From positions 1-64,000 of the forward strand of contig CAWUVH010000002.1 in assembly GCA_963925895.1 (NCBI GenBank): DNA of 64,000 bases, given 5' to 3'. The notes beneath the pieces were generated by a model. That model was not told where the DNA came from. It worked only from the letters and a program-made list of their open reading frames with translations, and made no database searches. Numbering within the stretch: position 1 is the first letter of the stretch; each line of letters opens with the position of its first letter. Shown piece after piece: positions 36,023 to 44,464 of this stretch. The position numbers and the translations under genes are program-made. The DNA is from Eutrophovita sp913057845. Its GTDB lineage: Bacteria > Pseudomonadota > Gammaproteobacteria > Burkholderiales > Eutrophovitaceae.

Positions 36023-37246
36023 TTACGATTTTGGAACTGGATTGTATGGATACAAACTCTGCGCAGCGTCGAGTCGGCCAAGCTGCGCGCCACCAAGCCA
36101 TAACTGAATGATCTTACTGTCGCGAAGATACTTCTCAATCGGCGCTTGCGTGCTGTAACCATAAGACCCCATGAGTTCCATTGCTTTTGCACAAACCGTT
36201 TCGGTTACGTCACACGCATAAACCTTTGCGGCACTTGCCTTACCCAACAGATAATCTTCATTGACTCCGCCATAAGCCTTTCGATTATCAAACATCTTAG
36301 CAACACTCATGTAATAGGCTCGGGCACTCTCAATCCCGATAGCCATATCAGCTATCATTGCCCCTTGAAGTGAATGGTTACGAACCGGCTTACCTCCGTA
36401 AGAACGGGTTGCAGTATACTCAATGACCTCCTCTAATACTGCTTGAGCGCATCCCAAACTCATCGGGGCACTCGTGAGCCTCCCCCAAGCGATATTTCCG
36501 CGGAACAATTGCCAATCAACCCCAGGACCGCCGGCTCGATACTGAATTGGCACTCGAACATCATCAAAATAAATAGCCGCATTAACGTCGGTCACACGCA
36601 TACCCATCTTAGGCTCGGGCTTACCAAAGCTCAGCCCAGGAGTATCTTTAGGTACATATATAAGCGCCAAACTATCTTCATCATTATCCTCTTCAGTGGT
36701 ACAAACCACGCAGTACAAGTCAGCCACACCAGCGGCACTTGGCCAAATTTTTTCACCCTTGATCACCCATTCATCACCGTCGCGGCGAGCTCGCGTGCGA
36801 ATAGTCCTTGCCCGTTCAGCGACATCCTCAACGTTGCAACCTCCAGCAGGTTCCGTGATGGCCATGCAACCGACGCGGGGAGTATCGGTAGCAAACATAG
36901 GAATAAATTTATCCATGAGGAATTCGTTTCGCGCGCCCATAGCCGCAGCTAGAGACCACGGCGTCAGCAAACTATGTAACGACAACCCAGCGTCACCTCT
37001 TGAAATCTCTTCGGTGATGGCGCACACAGTAACCGCAGATCGAATGCCCAACCCACCATATCGTTCAGCGAAACCACGACGTTGAATCCCGAGCTCAACC
37101 AAACCTCGATTGACTTTTTCAAAAACCGAATAGTCTTCATCTAAGGCGGAACGAACAGGCATAACCTCTTTGTCTATATATTTTCTTACTGCTTCCACAA
37201 ACATTAGGTCTTCTTGCGCCGTCAAAAATTCACCATACCGCTTCAT
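36023..37246 (-). CDS. Acyl-CoA dehydrogenase family protein, atypical catalytic positions
   Basis: FAD protein of the acyl-CoA dehydrogenase superfamily. I start it at ATG 37246 (407 residues), which has AAGGA ahead and matches family N termini; the frame is open further upstream only through a repeat. It has AITEPAGGCNVED (the flavin/acyl segment) and a C-terminal QLWLGGAQLGR. The glutamate of medium-chain enzymes (YEGT motif) is here Leu, and the alternative position used by isovaleryl-type enzymes (LERL motif) is Gly (AWGRL). Both catalytic sites thus look empty. Substrate and reaction are unknown. Confidence 0.85.
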   Translation of the reverse strand: MKRYGEFLTAQEDLMFVEAVRKYIDKEVMPVRSALDEDYSVFEKVNRGLVELGIQRRGFAERYGGLGIRSAVTVCAITEEISRGDAGLSLHSLLTPWSLAAAMGARNEFLMDKFIPMFATDTPRVGCMAITEPAGGCNVEDVAERARTIRTRARRDGDEWVIKGEKIWPSAAGVADLYCVVCTTEEDNDEDSLALIYVPKDTPGLSFGKPEPKMGMRVTDVNAAIYFDDVRVPIQYRAGGPGVDWQLFRGNIAWGRLTSAPMSLGCAQAVLEEVIEYTATRSYGGKPVRNHSLQGAMIADMAIGIESARAYYMSVAKMFDNRKAYGGVNEDYLLGKASAAKVYACDVTETVCAKAMELMGSYGYSTQAPIEKYLRDSKIIQLWLGGAQLGRLDAAQSLYPYNPVPKS

Positions 37247-37343
37247 ATGCACTTTTCCTTGTAATTGATTTGTAGCTGATCCCGAAGAATACGTTCTGCT
37301 TAAGATAACATTAGCATAAGTTGTTCGCCACGAAACGGGGCAA

Positions 37344-37378
37344 GCACTAAGCACTAAGCACTAAGCACTAAGCACTAA
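37344..37378. repeat. Five perfect tandem copies of heptamer GCACTAA
   Basis: GCACTAA is repeated five times without error (37344-37378), in the 216-base divergent region between the atypical acyl-CoA dehydrogenase and the OYE-type gene. A TATTAT hexamer at 37390-37395 follows within 12 bases, so the array covers the -35 zone of a possible promoter for the plus-strand gene. Slipped-strand change of copy number would shift promoter spacing by 7 bases per unit. Confidence 0.9.
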
Positions 37379-37462
37379 GAAAACTGCGCTATTATGGTTG
37401 CATAACAACATTTACTTCCTTCGCACACAATTACTAATAAAAAAACCAAATGGAATTCACTC

Positions 37463-38542
37463 ATGGCCTCTCCTATTGACTCTATTCAATTCAAACATGG
37501 ACCTAAAATTAAAAATCGTTTTTTTCTTGCCCCACTGACAAATCAACAAAGTCTTGAAGATGGAACGCTAAGCGAAGACGAATATAAATGGCTCACCATG
37601 CGAGCTCAAGGCGGTTTTGGTATGACCATGACCTGCGCATCCCATGTTCAAGAAATTGGGAAAGGGTTCCCGGGACAACTTGGCATATGGTCAGACAGTC
37701 ACATTGAAGGACTCACTCGTCTTGCTGATGGGATTAAACAAGCAGATAGCGTCGCTATCGTGCAACTGCATCATGCTGGATTGCGCACAACGAAGGAGAT
37801 TGTTGGAGACACACCGGTAACCGCTTTCGATCACGCAGAGAGCGGAGCTCGTGGGCTCACAAACTCAGAGGTAAAAAAACTTATTGAAGACTTTATAACG
37901 GGTGCTAAACGAGCCGAAAAAGCTGGTTTTGATGGTGTAGAACTGCACGGTGCACACAGTTATATTTTATGCAACTTCTTAAGTGCTGAAATTAACCAAC
38001 GCGAAGACGAATATGGTGGCTCTTTTGAAAATCGCGGGAGGATTCTATCTGAAATCATTGACGGCATTAAAAGCGCGTGTCACCGCGAATTCATACTAGG
38101 AGTAAGGCTTAGCGCGGAAAAGTTTGGCATGCGAACGGCGGACTCAGTTGAAACCGCTCGAAAATTAATGAATGATGACGTGATTGATTTCTTAGACATG
38201 TCACTTTGGGACGTTTTTAAGGTCGCTGAAGACGAGCAATTCGCAGGACAATCACTGCTGAGTCTTTTTACGGACCTAGAGCGAAAAAATGTTCAACTCG
38301 GAGTTGCGGGAAAAATTCGAACGCCACAGGATGCAGAGGCAGCAATGAACGCCGGAGTTGATTGGGTCATGCTGGGTCGAGCAGCGATGCTCGAGTGCGA
38401 CTTTCCCAACAAATACGTTAACGACCGCAATTTCAAACCAGTCGAAATGCCTGTGCCAAGTAGTTACTTAGCGGCACAAGGCCTATCTGATAAGTTTCAA
38501 GTTTATGTTAGAGGAAGATGGCCAGAGTTTTTTGCTGACTGA
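37463..38542 (+). CDS. NADH:flavin oxidoreductase, Old Yellow Enzyme family
   Basis: FMN-dependent ene-reductase-like TIM barrel of 359 residues. Visible motifs: RFFLAPLTNQ (FMN-binding start), VQLHHAGLRTT, GFDGVELHGAHSYILCNFLS (catalytic/FMN region), REDEYGGSFENR, a core OYE signature, and VDWVMLGRAAML near the FMN phosphate end. No C-terminal Fe-S/flavodoxin domain is present, so it is not a 2,4-dienoyl-CoA reductase of the long type. Physiological substrate unknown. It is divergent from the acyl-CoA dehydrogenase gene across the heptamer repeat. Confidence 0.9.
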   Translation: MASPIDSIQFKHGPKIKNRFFLAPLTNQQSLEDGTLSEDEYKWLTMRAQGGFGMTMTCASHVQEIGKGFPGQLGIWSDSHIEGLTRLADGIKQADSVAIVQLHHAGLRTTKEIVGDTPVTAFDHAESGARGLTNSEVKKLIEDFITGAKRAEKAGFDGVELHGAHSYILCNFLSAEINQREDEYGGSFENRGRILSEIIDGIKSACHREFILGVRLSAEKFGMRTADSVETARKLMNDDVIDFLDMSLWDVFKVAEDEQFAGQSLLSLFTDLERKNVQLGVAGKIRTPQDAEAAMNAGVDWVMLGRAAMLECDFPNKYVNDRNFKPVEMPVPSSYLAAQGLSDKFQVYVRGRWPEFFAD

Positions 38543-38625
38543 AGAGTCCCGTTAAAAAGTCTCTATTGCGATCATTTACAATGTGCCAAAAATTGCGTGG
38601 CGGACTTCTTTTAAGCTAAAAATGA

Positions 38626-38862
38626 TTAACCATCTGACTTGCGCAATGCCTCAATCTCCTGCTCCAAGTTGCGCAGCGTATCTTGTGTTCGCCTTAAAAC
38701 CTCGACTTGAGCGTCGAACTCTTCCCTTGTAACTAAGTTGTGACTTGCGAACCACCCGGACAAGACCGCACGCACATTTCTTTGCACATCTTGAATTGGA
38801 CTATTTTTCACTAAATTATTGATTTTATTCATTAATTCATCTAACACTTTCTTGTCTACCAT
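38626..38862 (-). CDS. ubiK: Ubiquinone biosynthesis accessory factor UbiK
   Basis: A 78-residue BMFP/YqiC-family coiled-coil protein that helps the Ubi complex and lipid-bound ubiquinone synthesis under aerobic conditions. The N-terminal amphipathic helix contains LDELMNKINNLV, then PIQDVQRNVRAVLSGWF, and a C-terminal coiled coil rich in Glu/Arg/Leu (FDAQVEVLRRTQDTLRNLEQ). I use ATG 38862, with GAGGG 8 bases ahead; the frame extends 5 codons further to a TTG. Divergent from glnK, as in Burkholderiales, although the TorF-type porin often found between them is missing. Confidence 0.9.
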   Translation of the reverse strand: MVDKKVLDELMNKINNLVKNSPIQDVQRNVRAVLSGWFASHNLVTREEFDAQVEVLRRTQDTLRNLEQEIEALRKSDG

Positions 38863-39023
38863 CTGGATAACCCTCAACTTAGCTTTAATCAGTTACTTGA
38901 TGAAGCCAATTGTAAATCCTACGCCGTCATACGTCTTTAAATATCCCGTTTAGTCCCACCTCAACGGCACCCCTCTAACATCTACTGAGACAGCGCACCA
39001 CAACTGTCCGCATGGTAAAAATA

Positions 39024-39040
39024 TGCACTATATTGGTGCA
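39024..39040 (+). promoter_or_regulatory. NtrC-binding site (perfect consensus)
   Basis: TGCACTATATTGGTGCA matches the NtrC enhancer consensus TGCAC(C/T)-N4-TGGTGCA at every fixed position. It lies about 65 bases upstream of the sigma-54 element, within the normal range for an enhancer acting by DNA looping. Confidence 0.88.
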
Positions 39041-39102
39041 TTTACCTGCGTCTTCATAGCTACAGATTTAAAAAATTCATATCTATCAATATCATATGTA
39101 AG

Positions 39103-39120
39103 TTGGCACGAAAAATGCTT
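39103..39120 (+). promoter_or_regulatory. Sigma-54 promoter of glnK-amtB
   Basis: TTGGCACGAAAAATGCTT has the -24 GG and -12 GC dinucleotides with exactly 10 bases between and a full TTGGCACG left half. Transcription should start near 39130, about 85 bases before the glnK ATG. With the NtrC site upstream, this predicts induction under nitrogen limitation. Confidence 0.9.
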
Positions 39121-39153
39121 AATCAATGTGTAAGGGCTGCCTTCCGACGGTAA

Positions 39154-39552
<399 letters not shown>

Positions 39553-39573
39553 GCCTAAGAAAGGAAACGCACA

Positions 39574-40866
39574 ATGCTTAAGAAACTATTGTTTTGGGCT
39601 ACAACTCTAGGGCTTACAACGGCCGCAGGACCAAGTTTTGCAGAAGATACCCTCAGCGCTGGCGACACAAGCTGGATGATTGTGGCAACGGTGCTGGTTA
39701 TTATGATGTCAATACCTGGCCTTGCTCTGTTTTATGGAGGACTCGTTCGAACTAAAAACATGCTGTCCGTTTTGATGCAGGTTTTTGCAATTGTCGCTCT
39801 GATGTCAATTTTATGGGCCATCGCAGGCTACAGCCTAGCATTTACGGAAGGTCCGTTTAACAGCATTATCGGCGGCTTCGACAAACTCTTTTTAGCCGGG
39901 ATCACCCCTGACACACTCAGCGGGACCATTCCAGAGTACGTGTTTGTGACATTCCAACTTACATTTGCCTGCATTACACCCGCACTGATTATTGGTGCGT
40001 TCGCAGAGCGTATTAAGTTCTCAGCCGTTCTTTGGTTTTCCGCACTTTGGCTCTTCGTGAGCTACATCCCAATTTGCCACATGGTATGGGGCGGTGGATA
40101 CCTCGGATCTAAAGGGGCACTTGACTTTGCTGGAGGTACTGTAGTTCACATTAACGCGGCTATTGCTGGCCTGGTTATCTGTCTGGTGCTCGGCAAGCGT
40201 TTGGGGTACGGCAAAGAAGCTATGCCTCCACACAATCTGCCATTCACCATGGTCGGAGCAGCGCTGCTCTGGGTTGGTTGGTTTGGATTCAACGTTGGTA
40301 GTGAATTAGCTGCAGACGGTACGGCTGGATTAGTACTCCTTACCACTCAATTATGTGCAGCTGCCTCAGTACTGGGATGGCTATTCATTGAATGGATCAC
40401 CAGAGGCAAGCCGACTATGTTAGGCGGAGCTTCGGGCGCAGTTGCTGGTCTCGTTGCCATCACTCCGGCGTGTGCATTCGTTGGGCCGATGGGCGCAATC
40501 GTCTTAGGCCTCATCACCGGTGTCGTTTGTTTCTTCGCTTGTACCAAGATCAAATCCGCATTCGGTTATGACGATTCATTGGATGTCTTCGGCGTACACG
40601 GCATTGGAGGAATCATCGGTGCTATTGGCGCAGGCATTTTGTGCGCACCAGAGTTTGGCGGAGTCGGCTACGGAGAGGGCGTCACTATGGGCTCTCAGGT
40701 AGCAATTCAAGTCGAAGGCGTGGTAATTACGATCCTTTGGAGTGGTATTGCCAGCTTTATCCTTATTAAGATCATCGACGCCGTAATCGGTATCCGGCCT
40801 ACAGAGGACGCAGAGCGTGAGGGGTTAGATGCAACCTCACACGGGGAAGCCGCTTATCACAATTAA
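39574..40866 (+). CDS. amtB: Ammonium transporter
   Basis: Trimeric inner-membrane ammonium channel. The 430 residues start with a cleavable signal (ends PSFA, about residue 23), followed by eleven helices. Pore histidines are visible in GGTVVHINAAIAG and VFGVHGIGGIIGAIGAG, and ALFYGGLVRTKNMLSVLMQ is a family signature. The AAAGGAAA ribosome site is clear. Co-regulated with glnK through the sigma-54 promoter. A strong terminator follows. Confidence 0.97.
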   Translation: MLKKLLFWATTLGLTTAAGPSFAEDTLSAGDTSWMIVATVLVIMMSIPGLALFYGGLVRTKNMLSVLMQVFAIVALMSILWAIAGYSLAFTEGPFNSIIGGFDKLFLAGITPDTLSGTIPEYVFVTFQLTFACITPALIIGAFAERIKFSAVLWFSALWLFVSYIPICHMVWGGGYLGSKGALDFAGGTVVHINAAIAGLVICLVLGKRLGYGKEAMPPHNLPFTMVGAALLWVGWFGFNVGSELAADGTAGLVLLTTQLCAAASVLGWLFIEWITRGKPTMLGGASGAVAGLVAITPACAFVGPMGAIVLGLITGVVCFFACTKIKSAFGYDDSLDVFGVHGIGGIIGAIGAGILCAPEFGGVGYGEGVTMGSQVAIQVEGVVITILWSGIASFILIKIIDAVIGIRPTEDAEREGLDATSHGEAAYHN

Positions 40867-40895
40867 AAACTTTTAAAGTTTCATCTCCCCTTTTT

Positions 40896-40921
40896 GGGCG
40901 CCTTGATGGCGCCCTTTTTTT
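40896..40921 (+). terminator. Rho-independent terminator after amtB
   Basis: GGGCGCC, loop TTGAT, GGCGCCC, then seven T residues. A textbook intrinsic terminator 30 bases past the amtB stop, which isolates glnK-amtB from gshB. Confidence 0.95.
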
Positions 40922-41027
40922 ATGAAAACCATAAAGTATATGTCTTCAACGGTCTGTTAGAATCTAAGGCAATAATCAGGGCAACACTCAATAAATAATC
41001 ATTTCAAATGAAAGCCTTAGGTATCCA

Positions 41028-41969
41028 GTGAATTTACTTTTCGTACTTGACCCATTAGAGACACTCAAAATTGAGAAAGATACGTCTTACGTAATGATGC
41101 GGGAAGCTCAGCGCCGCGGACATCAAATATGGGTGACGACGCAACGTGGCATTCGAAGTGCTGCGGGAAGAGTCACGGTCAGAGCACAACAGTTACTGCT
41201 GACTGAAATACCCAACGCTTGGTATAAGGTCGTCGCGTCACAAGATTTATTTTCCTCCAATATTGATGGCGTCCTCATGCGGAAGGATCCGCCATTCGAC
41301 ATGGAATACATTTACACTACATATTTACTTGAGACCCTTGAACAAGAGGGGTGCCGAGTATTCAATCGTCCCCAAAGCATTCGGGACTTCAATGAAAAAC
41401 TCTCCATCACAAAATATCCACAATTCATCTCACCCACTTTAGTGACCGCAGATGTGGCTGTGATACACGACTTCATTGCGGCACAAAATGAAGTTGTATT
41501 GAAACCCCTTGACGGCATGGGCGGATCATCTGTGTTTCGCTCAAGACCCAACGATCCGAATTTAGGAGTGATTATTGAAACACTCACCCAACTAGGACAA
41601 CGGACAATTATGGTCCAAAAATTTATTCCTGAAATCAGCGATGGGGACAAAAGAGTGTTGCTCATCGACGGAGAGCCCGTACCGTACTCTCTCGCGCGAA
41701 TACCTCAAGGGGCAGATCACCGCGGGAATTTAGCAGCAGGTGGGCGCGGCGTAGCGATGCCACTCACAGACCGAGAAAAAGAAATAGCAACGGCACTGGG
41801 TCACGAATTGTCAGCGCGAGGATTGCTGTTGGTTGGGCTCGATATTATTGGTGGTTATCTCACCGAGATCAATGTCACTAGCCCGACCTGCATGCGTGAA
41901 ATACAAGATCAGACAGGTTGTGATGTTCCAGGTATATTCATCGATGCGTTAGAAAAACATATTTCGTAA
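41028..41969 (+). CDS. gshB: Glutathione synthetase
   Basis: ATP-grasp enzyme that joins gamma-glutamylcysteine and glycine. The 313 residues begin with GTG at 41028 and MNLLFVLDPLETLKIEKDTS, the family N terminus. RKDPPFDMEYIYTTYLLE, VLKPLDGMGGSSVFR (the ATP-binding loop) and the C-terminal TEINVTSPTCMREI all match GshB. It is upstream of the PTS genes as in Burkholderiales. gshA is not in the window. Confidence 0.96.
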   Translation: MNLLFVLDPLETLKIEKDTSYVMMREAQRRGHQIWVTTQRGIRSAAGRVTVRAQQLLLTEIPNAWYKVVASQDLFSSNIDGVLMRKDPPFDMEYIYTTYLLETLEQEGCRVFNRPQSIRDFNEKLSITKYPQFISPTLVTADVAVIHDFIAAQNEVVLKPLDGMGGSSVFRSRPNDPNLGVIIETLTQLGQRTIMVQKFIPEISDGDKRVLLIDGEPVPYSLARIPQGADHRGNLAAGGRGVAMPLTDREKEIATALGHELSARGLLLVGLDIIGGYLTEINVTSPTCMREIQDQTGCDVPGIFIDALEKHIS

Positions 41970-41995
41970 AAAGTATAGATAGAAAGATCAAAAGT

Positions 41996-42385
41996 ATGGT
42001 TGGCATTTTATTAATCACACATGGATCTCTTGGCCGAAGTCTTATCGACTGCGCCAAACACGTCATAGGAGACTCATTTAAAAATGTAGCCGCAATTGGC
42101 ATTGATGGGAACGGCTCGATGGAAAGCATGTCGAACAGAGCGATTAAAGCAATATCAAAAGTGGACGACGGCTCAGGGGTTCTGGTACTCACCGACATGT
42201 ACGGCGGAAGCCCAAGCAATATAACGAAAAAACTACTCCAAACAAACAATATTTACGGCATCTCAGGCGTTAATCTTCCAATGTTGATTCGTGTTTTGAC
42301 CTATCGTGAAAAAGATTTGAAAACCCTCGTTAAAAAAGCCCTCTCTGGTGGTAGTGAGGGAGTCATGCAGATACCGTTGAAATAA
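41996..42385 (+). CDS. PTS mannose-family EIIA-type protein
   Basis: A 129-residue IIA(Man) fold. It begins MVGILLITHGSLGRSL, with phospho-accepting His9, and has the core segment VLVLTDMYGGSPSNI. No EIIB, EIIC or EIID is present nearby, so it probably acts as a phosphorylated regulator fed by EI and HPr, as known for the truncated PTS of betaproteobacteria. Confidence 0.92.
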   Translation: MVGILLITHGSLGRSLIDCAKHVIGDSFKNVAAIGIDGNGSMESMSNRAIKAISKVDDGSGVLVLTDMYGGSPSNITKKLLQTNNIYGISGVNLPMLIRVLTYREKDLKTLVKKALSGGSEGVMQIPLK

Positions 42386-42398
42386 TAGAGGCCCCCAT

Positions 42399-42668
42399 AT
42401 GCTTAGTGAAAAAATAGAGATTCTTAATCGGTTAGGGCTGCATGCTAGGGCGTCGGCAAAGTTGACACAGCTCGCCGGCCAATATCAATCAGAAATTTGG
42501 CTCAGTCGCGATGGTAAACGTGTCAACGCAAAAAGCATTATGGGCGTAATGATGCTGGCGGCAGCAAAAGGCGTCCTCCTCGATGTGGAGGTCGACGGCT
42601 CAGACGAAGAAGAAGCCATGACGGCAATCAAAAATCTAGTCTTAGATTTTTTCGGTGAGGGGCAGTAA
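42399..42668 (+). CDS. ptsH: Phosphocarrier protein HPr
   Basis: The 89 residues carry the phosphoryl site His15 in RLGLHARASAKL and the regulatory Ser46 in NAKSIMGVMML, the target of HPr kinase/phosphorylase in bacteria that have it (not in this window). The gap to EIIA is 13 bases. Confidence 0.96.
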   Translation: MLSEKIEILNRLGLHARASAKLTQLAGQYQSEIWLSRDGKRVNAKSIMGVMMLAAAKGVLLDVEVDGSDEEEAMTAIKNLVLDFFGEGQ

Positions 42669-42725
42669 ATTGAAAAAAGACATCATACGGATTCAGCCCT
42701 CAGACAAAAAGTATAGGTGTGATAG

Positions 42726-44456
42726 GTGAGTTTTACGATGCATGGCACTGGGGTGTCGGGCGGCATCGCAATCGGACGTGCGCAACTTGCATCTCATGCG
42801 CTTTTAGAGGTCGCTCATTACAGTATTCCAGCAAACAAAATAAGAAATGAAAAATCTCGATTCGATCGAGCCATTAAAAGTGTTAGTAAAGAACTAAAAA
42901 ATCTAAAAAAACAAATAACCTCTGATATCCCAGAAGCCGAGTTTGAGGTTTTTGTTAATTTGCACAGAATGATCCTTGAGGACTCAACCGTCTCAGAGGC
43001 ACCAAAAAATATCATTGAGTCGATGGGCTGTAATGCGGAATGGGCCCTCAAAGTACAACTCGACCATTTGCTTGAACAATTCTCCAAAATTGAGAACACT
43101 TATCTGCGCCAAAGGGAAGCAGATGTGCGTCAAGTTGCAGAAAGAATACTTAAGGCTTTGCTTGGACGGCCTGGAGACAGCCCAACAAAAAACATTGAAG
43201 AAAACACCATAATTGTTGCCCACGATTTATCCCCCACTGACGTCGTGCTTTTCAAGCAACACAAATTTGCAGGCTTCATTACTGACTTAGGTGGTGCCAC
43301 ATCGCACACGACAATTGTCGCCCGAAGTCTCAACATTCCATCTGTGGTCGCCCTGCATCAAGCCAGAACTCTAATTCGAGAAAATGAAATAATAATCGTA
43401 GATGGGACGGCCGGACTTATCATCGTTGACCCCGACGAGGTGATACTGAGCGAATATGAAGTTCTCCAAAAACAATGGTTACTAGGGCAGCAAAAACTTA
43501 AACGACTACGACGTAACCGGGCAACCACAATTGATGGTGCTGACATTGAGCTAAATGCAAATATAGAGCTACCTGAAGATGTCGCATCTGCGAAAGAAAA
43601 TGGCGCGACTGGTGTCGGCTTATTCAGAACAGAATTCTTGTTCTTAAACCGTGGCGACCTCCCATCAGAAGACGAGCAATTTGAGGCTTACAGACAGGTT
43701 GTTCGCAACATGAAAAGTTCTTGCATAACGATTAGAACATTTGACTTAGGCGCCGACAAACAACCCGAAGGGTATACGCGGGTCGCGCCCAATCCGGCAC
43801 TGGGGCAACGCGCCATTAGACTCTGCCTCGCGGAGCCTCAGTTATTTCACCAGCAACTAAGGGCCATACTCAGAGCATCTAACTACGGGAAAATTAGAAT
43901 CTTAATTCCAATGCTCTCGAACGTTCACGAAATCGACCAAGCATTGCATCTAATTGCAGAAGCAAAGGAATCTCTCGACATTGGAGGCATCGCATATGAC
44001 CGAAAAATAGAGATCGGAGGAATGATTGAGGTACCAGCCGCGGCACTGTCAATAAAGGCCTTTCTTAAAAAACTTGATTTCATATCGATTGGCACTAACG
44101 ACTTAATTCAATATACATTAGCCATAGACCGCACTGATGACGCCGTAGCTCACCTCTATGACCCCATGCATCCAGCAATACTTCATCTACTATCACACAT
44201 CATTTCAGCCGCAAATCGAGCGAATAAATCAGTGGCCGTTTGTGGGGAGATCGCTGGAGACCCGTTGATCACACGCTTGCTATTAGGGATGGGTTTACGC
44301 ACATTCTCAATGCATCCGGCTCATCTTTTGACGGTCAAACAAAAAATACTTACCTCAGATTTGAGAGAAGCAACCGCCATCACAAAAAAAATTCTACGGG
44401 CTCAACATCCCGACCGGATTGAGTATCTAGTTCGTAAACTTAACGCAAAATTTTAA
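42726..44456 (+). CDS. ptsI: PTS enzyme I
   Basis: Phosphoenolpyruvate-protein phosphotransferase that charges HPr. The 576 residues have an N-terminal HPr-binding helical domain, active-site His194 in GGATSHTTIVAR, and the PEP-binding barrel with LFRTEFLFLNR, SIGTNDLIQYTLAIDR and VCGEIAGDP (the barrel cysteine). The start could be GTG 42726 or ATG 42738; the latter has AGGTGAG at good spacing. It completes the EIIA-HPr-EI set, with no sugar permease. Confidence 0.95.
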   Translation: MSFTMHGTGVSGGIAIGRAQLASHALLEVAHYSIPANKIRNEKSRFDRAIKSVSKELKNLKKQITSDIPEAEFEVFVNLHRMILEDSTVSEAPKNIIESMGCNAEWALKVQLDHLLEQFSKIENTYLRQREADVRQVAERILKALLGRPGDSPTKNIEENTIIVAHDLSPTDVVLFKQHKFAGFITDLGGATSHTTIVARSLNIPSVVALHQARTLIRENEIIIVDGTAGLIIVDPDEVILSEYEVLQKQWLLGQQKLKRLRRNRATTIDGADIELNANIELPEDVASAKENGATGVGLFRTEFLFLNRGDLPSEDEQFEAYRQVVRNMKSSCITIRTFDLGADKQPEGYTRVAPNPALGQRAIRLCLAEPQLFHQQLRAILRASNYGKIRILIPMLSNVHEIDQALHLIAEAKESLDIGGIAYDRKIEIGGMIEVPAAALSIKAFLKKLDFISIGTNDLIQYTLAIDRTDDAVAHLYDPMHPAILHLLSHIISAANRANKSVAVCGEIAGDPLITRLLLGMGLRTFSMHPAHLLTVKQKILTSDLREATAITKKILRAQHPDRIEYLVRKLNAKF

Positions 44457-44464
44457 TCAGCCCT

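Noticed and set aside
36443..36952. 169-residue frame on the plus strand
   Set aside because: Opposite the acyl-CoA dehydrogenase; no start context, no domain.
37247..37354. N-terminal extension of the acyl-CoA dehydrogenase through the heptamer repeat
   Set aside because: The ATG at 37246 has a good ribosome site and family-like N terminus; the extension reads through tandem repeats.
37344..37378. CRISPR-like array
   Set aside because: Seven-base units with no spacers; a simple tandem repeat.
42670..42729. 19-residue frame (TTG start) between ptsH and ptsI
   Set aside because: Too short, weak start and no recognisable feature; more likely leader of ptsI.
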